A stretch of 12,146 nt of DNA from the NCBI GenBank assembly GCA_020859965.1, contig JAJBVF010000405.1, positions 1-12,146 on the forward strand, in the 5' to 3' direction. Shown here piece after piece: positions 6,528 to 12,146 of the stretch. Both the position numbers and the translations under genes were made by a program. The notes beneath the pieces are model-generated. The model did no database searches, was not told where the DNA came from, and saw only the letters and a list, made by a program, of their open reading frames with translations. How positions within the stretch are numbered: position 1 is the stretch's first letter; each line of letters begins with the position of its first letter. The DNA is from Clostridiales bacterium (GTDB lineage Bacteria > Bacillota > Clostridia > Lachnospirales > Lachnospiraceae).

Positions 6528-6533
6528 CCTCCT
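6528..6533 (-). promoter_or_regulatory. ribosome binding site that fixes the livF start
   Basis: AGGAGG on the minus strand, 8 nt before the ATG at 6519. It lies inside the alternative longer frame that starts at 6579, which supports the shorter LivF. Confidence 0.85.
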
Positions 6534-6575
6534 TTATCTGCCACCGATCTTCACCGACAGATGGCGCACTCTCTG

Positions 6576-7337
6576 TCATTCACCCAGATAAGCCGTGATG
6601 ACCTGCGGATCCTGCAAAACAGTGGCAGTTTTTCCATGAGACAGCACCTCTCCGAAGTTCAGAACCGTCAGCTCTTCACAGATCCCGGCCACCAGCTTCA
6701 TATCGTGCTCAATCAGAAGAATTGTCACACCAAAATGATCGCGCACAAAATGGATTGTATCCATCAGTTCTTTCGTCTCATTTGGGTTCATGCCAGCCGC
6801 AGGCTCATCCAGAAGCAGCAGCTTGGGATCCGTAGCAAGTGCCCTGGCAATCTCCAGTTTGCGTTGCTTACCGTAAGGAAGATTGGACGCTTTATAGTCC
6901 GCTGCGTCATCCAGATCGAACACTTTCAGCAGATCCAGCGCTTTTTCATCCATCTCTTTTTCTACCTTCCGATAAGTCGGCGTGTGGAAAATGCTGCTGA
7001 ACAAAGAATATTTAAATTCATTGTGAAGCCCGGCTTTTACATTATCGAGCACCGGCAGATCCTTGAACAAACGAATATTCTGAAACGTACGGGCTATCCC
7101 GCACTTACAGATTTCCTCTGTACTCTTCCCGATAATACTCTCACCATCAAGAAGAATACTGCCTTCGCTCGGCTTATACACACCGGTAAGCAGATTGAAG
7201 ACCGTCGTCTTCCCGGCGCCATTCGGACCGATCAGCCCGTAAAGTGCGCCTTTTTCAATCGTCAGATCCAGCGCATTGACCGCGCGAAGACCACCGAAGG
7301 AGATTCCGAGATTTTTTACCTCCAGCATAGCCGACAT
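6576..7337 (-). CDS. livG: branched-chain amino acid ABC transporter ATP-binding protein LivG
   Basis: 253 residues beginning MSAMLEVKNLGISFGGLRAVN, the usual LivG opening. Walker A is GPNGAGKT (37-44), a Q-loop glutamine lies in RTFQNIRLF, the signature is the LivG form LPYGKQ (153-158), and Walker B is LLLLDE (173-178). The H-loop histidine is in LLIEHDMKLV. It is the partner ATPase of LivF. The start at 7337 is one base after the livM stop (TGA-T-ATG), with GGAGG 9 nt upstream inside the end of livM, so the two are translationally coupled. A longer in-frame start at 7391 lies within livM and is rejected. The gap to livF is 56 bp. Confidence 0.95.
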   Translation of the reverse strand: MSAMLEVKNLGISFGGLRAVNALDLTIEKGALYGLIGPNGAGKTTVFNLLTGVYKPSEGSILLDGESIIGKSTEEICKCGIARTFQNIRLFKDLPVLDNVKAGLHNEFKYSLFSSIFHTPTYRKVEKEMDEKALDLLKVFDLDDAADYKASNLPYGKQRKLEIARALATDPKLLLLDEPAAGMNPNETKELMDTIHFVRDHFGVTILLIEHDMKLVAGICEELTVLNFGEVLSHGKTATVLQDPQVITAYLGE

Positions 7338-7338
7338 A

Positions 7339-8406
7339 TCATTCACCCTCCTTCGCAGATTTGTGGAAGAAGCGGTCCAGTAAACGCTCACGCCACTCCA
7401 AAGCCTTTGGCGACCAGTTGATCAGCATCATCGCAATCAGCACGATCGCATAGATGAGCATCCGGTAGTCTGAGAGGAAACGCAGCATCTCCGGGAGTAC
7501 AGTCAGTATCACAGCCGCAATAATGGAGCCGCGCATATTTCCGATTCCACCCAATACAACAAATACCAGTGCCAGTATGGACGTATTAAAATTGAATTTA
7601 GAAGCCTGCAAGGTGGAAAGGTTGTGTGAATACAATGCCCCTGCCACTCCGGCAAGAGCTGCCGATATGGTAAATGCCATCAGTTTATATTTTGTAATAT
7701 TAATGCCAATGGATTCCGCGGCGATCCGATTGTCACGAATAGCCATGATTGCACGCCCATCTCTGGAATTGATCAGATTCAGCACGATAAACAGCGTGAT
7801 CAGGATCAGAATCACTCCGACAAGGAACGTAGAGCATTTCTCATTACCCGTAATTCCCTGCGGTCCGCCCAGAATTATCTGTCCATCTGCTTCCATATTC
7901 AGAGAAAACTGATCTTTCATAGATACATGGAACCCATTGCTGTCTAATCCGATGTAAAATACATTGATCACATTTTTGATGATCTCACCAAATGCCAGCG
8001 TCACGATTGCCAGATAATCGCCCCGCAGACGCAGAACAGGAATACCGATCAGCAATCCAAACACGCCAGCCGCCGCTGCACCAATCAGGATTGCCAGGAA
8101 AAAACGCAGCGGCATCCATGTAATGATACCGGCAGTACATTTGGAGAAAAACGCGCTCGCAAAAGCGCCGACACACATAAATCCCGCATGCCCAAGGCTC
8201 AGCTCACCGGAAATCCCCACCACCAGGTTCAGAGAAAGCGCCAGGATCACATACACACAGATCGGAACCAGAAGCCCCGAGAGCAGGCTGGACAAATTTC
8301 CGGATATCTGCCATACCTGCATGATGGCAAACGCTATGATCACGATCGCATAAGTGATCAGATTGCTTTTCAGATTTTTTTGCTTCATCTTTTCTATCTT
8401 TTCCAT
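7339..8406 (-). CDS. livM: branched-chain amino acid ABC transporter permease LivM
   Basis: 355 residues with about eight to ten hydrophobic segments, matching the BPD_transp_2 permease family (PF02653). Recognisable blocks are LSLNLVVGISGELSLGHAGF near the front, RLRGDYLAIVTLAFGEI in the middle, and AALAGVAGALYSH then VVLGGIGNMRGSIIAA toward the end, where the ATPases dock. It forms the inner-membrane channel with LivH. The start at 8406 (MEKIEKM) follows a weak AGGG overlapping the livH stop, 10 bases on. The in-frame ATGs at 8445 (inside livH) and 8388 are alternatives, so the N-terminus is uncertain by about 13 residues upstream or 6 downstream. The C-terminal end runs into the livG ribosome binding site. 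Confidence 0.93.
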   Translation of the reverse strand: MEKIEKMKQKNLKSNLITYAIVIIAFAIMQVWQISGNLSSLLSGLLVPICVYVILALSLNLVVGISGELSLGHAGFMCVGAFASAFFSKCTAGIITWMPLRFFLAILIGAAAAGVFGLLIGIPVLRLRGDYLAIVTLAFGEIIKNVINVFYIGLDSNGFHVSMKDQFSLNMEADGQIILGGPQGITGNEKCSTFLVGVILILITLFIVLNLINSRDGRAIMAIRDNRIAAESIGINITKYKLMAFTISAALAGVAGALYSHNLSTLQASKFNFNTSILALVFVVLGGIGNMRGSIIAAVILTVLPEMLRFLSDYRMLIYAIVLIAMMLINWSPKALEWRERLLDRFFHKSAKEGE

Positions 8407-8416
8407 GAGAACTGCC

Positions 8417-9301
8417 CTACACTTTCTCTTGAATCTGTTTGCCAAACAAGCCCGTAGGCTTCACCAGAAGCACAATGATCAACACCGCAAACACGATTGC
8501 ATCGGCAAGCTGAGAAGAAATATAGGCTTTCCCCAAAATCTCTATGACACCCAGCAGAATACCGCCGATCATCGCACCCGGTATGGAGCCGATCCCGCCA
8601 AAAACAGCTGCCACAAATGCCTTGATACCAGGCATGGAACCGGTATACGGAGTCAGAGATGGATACGCGGAGCAAAGCAGAACACCCGCGACTGCTGCCA
8701 GCCCGGAACCAATTGCAAAAGTCAGCGCAATCGTTCCATTGACATTGATACCCATAAGCTGCGCAGCGCCTTTATCTTCCGAAACCGCGCGCATCGCCTG
8801 CCCCGGCTTGGACTTATTAATGAAAGTAGTCAGAACAACCATTATCACAATACAGCTTGCGATCGTCACCAGTGTTGTCCCGGAAATGGTCAGAGCGCCA
8901 TTTGCCAGCTTCAGGCTGGGCAGATTCACTACTGACTGGAAGCTTTTGGGGGTAGATCCAAAAATAAGGAGTACTGCATTCTGCAGAAAATAGCTGACTC
9001 CGATCGCCGTGATCAGCACAGCCAACGGTGAGGCCGCTTCCAGAAGAGGGCGGTAAGCAATCGTTTCGATCACAATTCCCAACACTGTACATACTACAAT
9101 CGCCACAAGCACCGCCACAACAGGATTGCCACCATAGTACATCATCATTGAAAACGCAGCGTAACCGCCGACCATGATAACGTCCCCGTGCGCAAAATTC
9201 AACATTTTTGCTATACCATATACCATGGTATAGCCCAGCGCGATTATGGCATATACACTGCCGAGACTTATACCATTTATCAGATAGGAAATAAAACTCA
9301 T
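8417..9301 (-). CDS. livH: branched-chain amino acid ABC transporter permease LivH
   Basis: 294 residues, the usual LivH length, with about eight membrane segments. The family opening INGISLGSVYAIIALGYTMV is followed by GIAKMLNFAHGDV, which strongly marks LivH. The late block VFGGIGSIPGAMIGGILLG contacts the ATPases. AGAGG lies 6 nt before the ATG at 9301. It is the first gene of the livHMGF block and is separated from livK by a terminator hairpin, so its expression depends on readthrough or on a promoter I cannot identify in the gap. Confidence 0.95.
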   Translation of the reverse strand: MSFISYLINGISLGSVYAIIALGYTMVYGIAKMLNFAHGDVIMVGGYAAFSMMMYYGGNPVVAVLVAIVVCTVLGIVIETIAYRPLLEAASPLAVLITAIGVSYFLQNAVLLIFGSTPKSFQSVVNLPSLKLANGALTISGTTLVTIASCIVIMVVLTTFINKSKPGQAMRAVSEDKGAAQLMGINVNGTIALTFAIGSGLAAVAGVLLCSAYPSLTPYTGSMPGIKAFVAAVFGGIGSIPGAMIGGILLGVIEILGKAYISSQLADAIVFAVLIIVLLVKPTGLFGKQIQEKV

Positions 9302-9381
9302 TAGACACCTCTGTTCTACTGAGAAAGAATAAGCTTTCCCGTTTTATCAATCCCTGTCGAGACAGGACATGACATGACTTC

Positions 9382-9414
9382 AAAACAGGGGGTTGCCCCT
9401 TGCAACCCCCTGTT
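9382..9414 (-). terminator. livK-livH intergenic terminator, probably partial
   Basis: A perfect 12-bp stem (9384-9395 with 9403-9414) with a run of five G:C pairs encloses a 7-nt loop. On the minus strand it is followed by a short TTTT, partly within the stem. It lies about 90 bases after the livK stop. A leaky terminator here would favour abundant LivK over the permease genes, a common arrangement in binding-protein operons. Confidence 0.75.
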
Positions 9415-9416
9415 GG

Positions 9417-9448
9417 GTTTCTGTTTTCAAACCATCTGTTTCTGTTTT
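9417..9448. repeat. short direct repeat GTTTCTGTTTT
   Basis: GTTTCTGTTTT occurs at 9417-9427 and 9438-9448, 21 bp apart (two helical turns), between livK and the terminator. A palindrome ACAGATCTGT (9449-9458) abuts the second copy. The meaning is unknown and chance in this T-rich stretch is possible. The rest of the 204-bp gap holds a CCTGT/ACAGG hairpin (9353-9366) and no gene. Confidence 0.3.
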
Positions 9449-9505
9449 ACAGATCTGTTCATTGACAGCTTTTTCATACTTGAAAAGAGCAGACAACTCA
9501 CATAA

Positions 9506-10657
9506 TTACAGACCTACATAAACGCCATCTTCGATGACAACAGCCTTCGGGCTCTTGGAAACCTCGCCGTCTTCTGACCAGGTCATGCCGCTTCCGGTAA
9601 GTCCATCCATGGAAATCTCCAGCATCGCAGCCTGCAGTGCGTCACTGATCGCAGAAGCATCTGCACTCGGATCCAGCTCTGTAGTCTCAAGAGCGGTAGC
9701 GATTGCGTATACACAGTCATAACCATCTGCAGCAAACTGATTCGGAAGCTCACCGTAAAGATCCTGATAAGTCGCAACGAAATTCTGAGTCAGCTCATCC
9801 TCAGCATCTGCGGAGAACGGAGTAAGAAGCATAACGCCCTCAGCCAGAGAGGTGTCAAAGCCTTCTACAGAAAGGATACCATCCATACCGTCTACACCAA
9901 ACCACAGCGGGCTGTACTCAATAGAAGCTGCCTGTGTGAATACGATAGATGCCTCATTGTAATAGAATGGCAGGAATACCAGCTCCGCTCCTGCATCAAC
10001 CATCGCCTGAAGCTGTGCGGAGAAGTCCGTCTTGCTGTCAGATGTAAATGCCTCAGCCGCTACGATCTCGAAATCCTGATTTTCTGCTTCAGTACGGAAG
10101 GTAGCATAAATACCTGAAGAATACACATCGGAGCTGTCATAGATGACACCGACCTTTGTCACGTCAAGGTTCTCACCAATGTACTGTGCGGAAGCAGTAC
10201 CCTGTGCCGGATCCGTAAAGCACATACGGAACTCATTTGTACCATAAGATATGCACTCCTCAGCAGATGCTGACGGTGTGATCATAAACATATTGTCATC
10301 TGCAGCGAGCGGAGCAACCGCCAGACAGGGAGCTGTAGTAACCGTACCAACCAGAGCCTGCATTCCCCAGTCCTTCAGTGTATTGTATGCATTTACAGAC
10401 TTTTCTGCATCATGCTCATCATCTTCTGCCTGAAACTCAACCTGATAGCCATTGATGCCACCAGCCGCATTGATCTCGTCAACTGCAATCTGAGCACCAT
10501 TCATAGCCGCCGAACCATATGCGGAAGCTGCTCCGGTGATTGGTCCGATTCCACCAATCTTCCAGGTAAGTTCCTCATCGGCAGATGCTACTGTTGTCAT
10601 GCATCCGGCAACCATTGCCGCACAAAGGGCAACACTCATTACCTTCTTTAATTTCAT
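9506..10657 (-). CDS. livK: branched-chain amino acid ABC transporter substrate-binding lipoprotein LivK
   Basis: 383 residues, normal for the Peripla_BP_6 family (PF13458). The N-terminus MKLKKVMSVALCAAMVAGC carries a lipobox (Val-Ala-Gly-Cys19), so it is likely lipid-anchored on the outer face of the membrane; a signal peptidase I cut at ASA|DE is the alternative. The mature part opens WKIGGIGPITGAASAYG and continues with AAMNGAQIAVDEINAAGGING, the classic LivJ/LivK pattern. A later block is VGVIYDSSDVYSSGI. It captures the substrate and delivers it to LivH/LivM. Leucine/isoleucine/valine is the default guess, but the ligand could be another small amino acid or amide. AGGAGG lies 7 nt before the start, and a strong promoter lies 67 bp upstream. 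Confidence 0.95.
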   Translation of the reverse strand: MKLKKVMSVALCAAMVAGCMTTVASADEELTWKIGGIGPITGAASAYGSAAMNGAQIAVDEINAAGGINGYQVEFQAEDDEHDAEKSVNAYNTLKDWGMQALVGTVTTAPCLAVAPLAADDNMFMITPSASAEECISYGTNEFRMCFTDPAQGTASAQYIGENLDVTKVGVIYDSSDVYSSGIYATFRTEAENQDFEIVAAEAFTSDSKTDFSAQLQAMVDAGAELVFLPFYYNEASIVFTQAASIEYSPLWFGVDGMDGILSVEGFDTSLAEGVMLLTPFSADAEDELTQNFVATYQDLYGELPNQFAADGYDCVYAIATALETTELDPSADASAISDALQAAMLEISMDGLTGSGMTWSEDGEVSKSPKAVVIEDGVYVGL

Positions 10658-10683
10658 AATAGTACCTCCTCTTATTTTTTCGC

Positions 10684-10709
10684 GATTTTCTCCTGATAAA
10701 AAGAAAATC
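10684..10709 (-). repeat. stem-loop in the livK leader
   Basis: GATTTTCT (10684-10691) pairs with AGAAAATC (10702-10709) around a 10-nt loop. It lies between the predicted transcription start (about 10717) and the livK ribosome binding site (near 10670). The half-sites recall the TTTTC/GAAAA of CodY boxes, but the spacing is wrong. It may stabilise the 5' end of the mRNA. Confidence 0.4.
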
Positions 10710-10723
10710 TGCTTAATACATGA

Positions 10724-10752
10724 ATCATACTCACTTCATTCGCATTTGTCAA
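10724..10752 (-). promoter_or_regulatory. near-consensus promoter of the liv operon
   Basis: On the minus strand, TTGACA (10747-10752) and TATGAT (10724-10729) are separated by exactly 17 bp. Transcription should begin near 10717, giving a livK leader of about 60 nt. It lies in the 157-bp gap after proS, so the transporter is controlled separately from the synthetase. Confidence 0.85.
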
Positions 10753-10788
10753 GATAATTTGCGTTTTTTACATGAACATTTGTCCGCA

Positions 10789-10805
10789 GTGGAAAGACTT
10801 TCCAC
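10789..10805 (-). terminator. small hairpin after proS, weak terminator candidate
   Basis: GTGGAAA and TTTCCAC pair around a 3-nt loop, ten bases past the proS stop. No U-run follows on the minus strand. It may mark the 3' end of the proS mRNA, but intrinsic termination is doubtful. Confidence 0.3.
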
Positions 10806-10814
10806 AGGAAACAT

Positions 10815-12146
10815 TTAATATGCCTTCCCCCAGTATACCATGTGCTTCGCCGGTTTTCCGCAGTAAATGCAGGTATCGGCGAGCTTCTCCTGTTTGAACG
10901 GGATGCAGCGTGATGTCACGCCCATCTCTTCCTTGATCGCGTCCTCGCACTCCTGGCAGCCGCACCACATGGCCTTGATGAAGCCCGGTTTCTCATCTGC
11001 GATCCTTTTGAACTCTTCTTTTTCTGTCGCGGCATATGTGTGTGCATCGCGGTGTGCCCGGGCGCGCTCCAGCATTTCCTGCTGCATGGTATCCAGCACT
11101 TCCGCGATCTTTTCCGGAAGAGTATCAATCGCAGCTGTGATTTTTTCCCTGGTATCACGACGAACAATCACGGCATTACCCGCTTCGATGTCCTTCGGCC
11201 CAAGCTCTACACGTACCGGAATGCCGCGCATCTCCTGCTCGGAGAACTTCCATCCCGGGCTCTTTTCGGAGTCATCCAGCTTTACGCGAAGGCCACTCGC
11301 AGTCAGGGCTTCTTTCACCTCGTTTGCTTTCTCCAGAACGCCTTCCTGCTGCTGGCGAATTGGAATCACCATCACCTGCATCGGAGCGATACGCGGTGGA
11401 AGTACAAGCCCGCTGTTGTCTCCATGAACCATAATGATCGCACCGATCATTCGGGTCGTCATCCCCCAGGAAGTCTGATGAACATACTTTAACGTGTTAT
11501 CCTTATCCGCATACTGAATCTCAAACGCTTTCGCAAAGCCATCGCCAAAATTGTGGCTGGTACCGGACTGCAGTGCTTTACCGTCATGCATCAGAGACTC
11601 TATCGTGTAAGTTGCCTCTGCGCCTGCAAATTTCTCCTTATCCGTCTTTCGCCCTTTGATGACCGGAATCGCCAGCACTTCTTCACAAAAGTCCGCGTAG
11701 ACATTCAGCATCTGGATTGTACGCTCCTCTGCTTCCTCAGCTGTCGCGTGAGCAGTATGGCCTTCCTGCCACAAAAACTCGCGGGAACGCAGAAACGGCC
11801 GGGTCGTCTTTTCCCAGCGAACTACTGAGCACCATTGATTGTATACCTTCGGCAGGTCGCGGTAGGAATGGATATCATTTTTGTAAAAATCACAGAATAA
11901 CGTCTCTGAAGTCGGCCGTACACACATGCGCTCCTGCAATGGCTCCAGTCCGCCGTGTGTCACCCATGCCACTTCCGGCGCAAAGCCTTCCACATGATCC
12001 TTCTCCTTCTGGAGCAGACTTTCCGGAATAAAAATGGGCAGGTAGACATTCTCTACTCCAACTTCCTTAAAGCGGCGATCCAGCTCTTTCTGGATGTTTT
12101 CCCAGATGGCATATCCCGCAGGCTTGATCACCATACAGCCTTTCAC
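10815..12146 (-). CDS. proS: prolyl-tRNA synthetase, archaeal/eukaryotic-type, N-terminus beyond the window
   Basis: 443 residues are visible; the first codon at the edge is an internal GTG (Val-Lys-Gly-Cys-Met), where the family has about 35 more residues, so the start is outside. The enzyme charges tRNA-Pro with proline in the cytoplasm. Class II motifs are present: VRPTSETLF (family TSE loop), RSREFLWQEGHTAHA (motif 2), and GLVLPPRIAPMQV near the start of the anticodon-binding domain. There is no long editing (INS) domain between motifs 2 and 3, which marks the ProS type 3 group. The C-terminal end has cysteines at visible residues 395, 397, 400, 414, 426 and 429, the zinc-binding tail of this type, and finishes with Tyr. 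Full length should be about 478-480. It is upstream of the liv operon but separated from it by an independent promoter. Confidence 0.95.
   Translation of the reverse strand: MKGCMVIKPAGYAIWENIQKELDRRFKEVGVENVYLPIFIPESLLQKEKDHVEGFAPEVAWVTHGGLEPLQERMCVRPTSETLFCDFYKNDIHSYRDLPKVYNQWCSVVRWEKTTRPFLRSREFLWQEGHTAHATAEEAEERTIQMLNVYADFCEEVLAIPVIKGRKTDKEKFAGAEATYTIESLMHDGKALQSGTSHNFGDGFAKAFEIQYADKDNTLKYVHQTSWGMTTRMIGAIIMVHGDNSGLVLPPRIAPMQVMVIPIRQQQEGVLEKANEVKEALTASGLRVKLDDSEKSPGWKFSEQEMRGIPVRVELGPKDIEAGNAVIVRRDTREKITAAIDTLPEKIAEVLDTMQQEMLERARAHRDAHTYAATEKEEFKRIADEKPGFIKAMWCGCQECEDAIKEEMGVTSRCIPFKQEKLADTCIYCGKPAKHMVYWGKAY

Noticed and set aside
6520..6579. Longer LivF starting at 6579 with an ATGA overlap to livG
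   Set aside because: The added residues are not typical of LivF, and a strong ribosome binding site lies inside them for the start at 6519.
9302..9383. Separate promoter for livHMGF after the terminator
   Set aside because: A TTGATA is present, but no acceptable -10 box lies 16-18 bp downstream.
10684..10709. CodY box upstream of livK
   Set aside because: The half-sites look similar, but they are separated by 10 nt instead of forming the contiguous 15-bp consensus.
1..12146. CRISPR array, tRNA, rRNA, insertion sequence or phage gene
   Set aside because: No regularly spaced repeats, cloverleaf-like sequence, transposase motif or terminal inverted repeats were found on either strand by eye.

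Overview
The window looks like chromosome from an anaerobic, low-to-moderate G+C Clostridia, probably Lachnospiraceae-like and gut-associated. This is inferred from the strong AGGAGG ribosome binding sites, the TTGACA/TATAAT-like promoters with 17-bp spacers, the zinc-tailed archaeal/eukaryotic-type prolyl-tRNA synthetase, and an exported FMN/FAD reductase of the kind common in gut Firmicutes. I see no tRNA, rRNA, CRISPR array, transposase or phage gene. Every gene except the leftmost one (and the remnant behind it) is on the minus strand.

Layout from left to right. (1) Positions 1-1119 (+) hold the 3' part of a DUF234-type AAA ATPase with a C-terminal PD-(D/E)XK-like domain. A short in-frame coding remnant (about 1120-1299) follows it. 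(2) Positions 1324-4214 (-) form a flavin redox unit. A good promoter (4186-4214) with a Rex-like sequence just upstream drives a roughly 180-nt leader, then a 733-residue secreted reductase with two FMN-binding domains and one FAD-binding domain. Next come a strong intrinsic terminator, a compact structured element, and a small membrane-anchored NusG-domain-II protein. (3) Positions 4273-4964 (-) hold an unrecognised 208-residue protein behind its own near-consensus promoter. (4) Positions 5036-10752 (-) carry a branched-chain amino acid ABC transporter in the order livK, livH, livM, livG, livF, followed by a cytidylate-kinase-like gene. A near-consensus promoter precedes livK, and a hairpin terminator sits between livK and livHMGF. 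(5) Positions 10815-12146 (-) hold prolyl-tRNA synthetase, cut by the window edge at its N-terminus.

How the genes work together. LivK should capture the amino acid at the membrane surface, LivH and LivM form the channel, and LivG and LivF hydrolyse ATP. The livK-livH terminator probably lets the binding protein be made in excess over the channel. The exported flavoprotein should carry covalent FMN on two threonines. It probably passes electrons to its FAD domain to reduce a small organic acceptor outside the cell, as an anaerobic respiration module. The NusG-II protein is a recurrent partner of such flavinylated systems. The flavin transferase (ApbE) and the membrane electron donor are not in this window.

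The most unusual points are the reductase active site, which appears to lack the usual fumarate-reductase His/Arg signatures, its redox-sensor-like upstream sequence, the unrecognised protein at 4273-4899, and the kinase-like gene at the end of the liv operon. Nothing here is clearly a wholly new system. All regulatory calls are read by eye.
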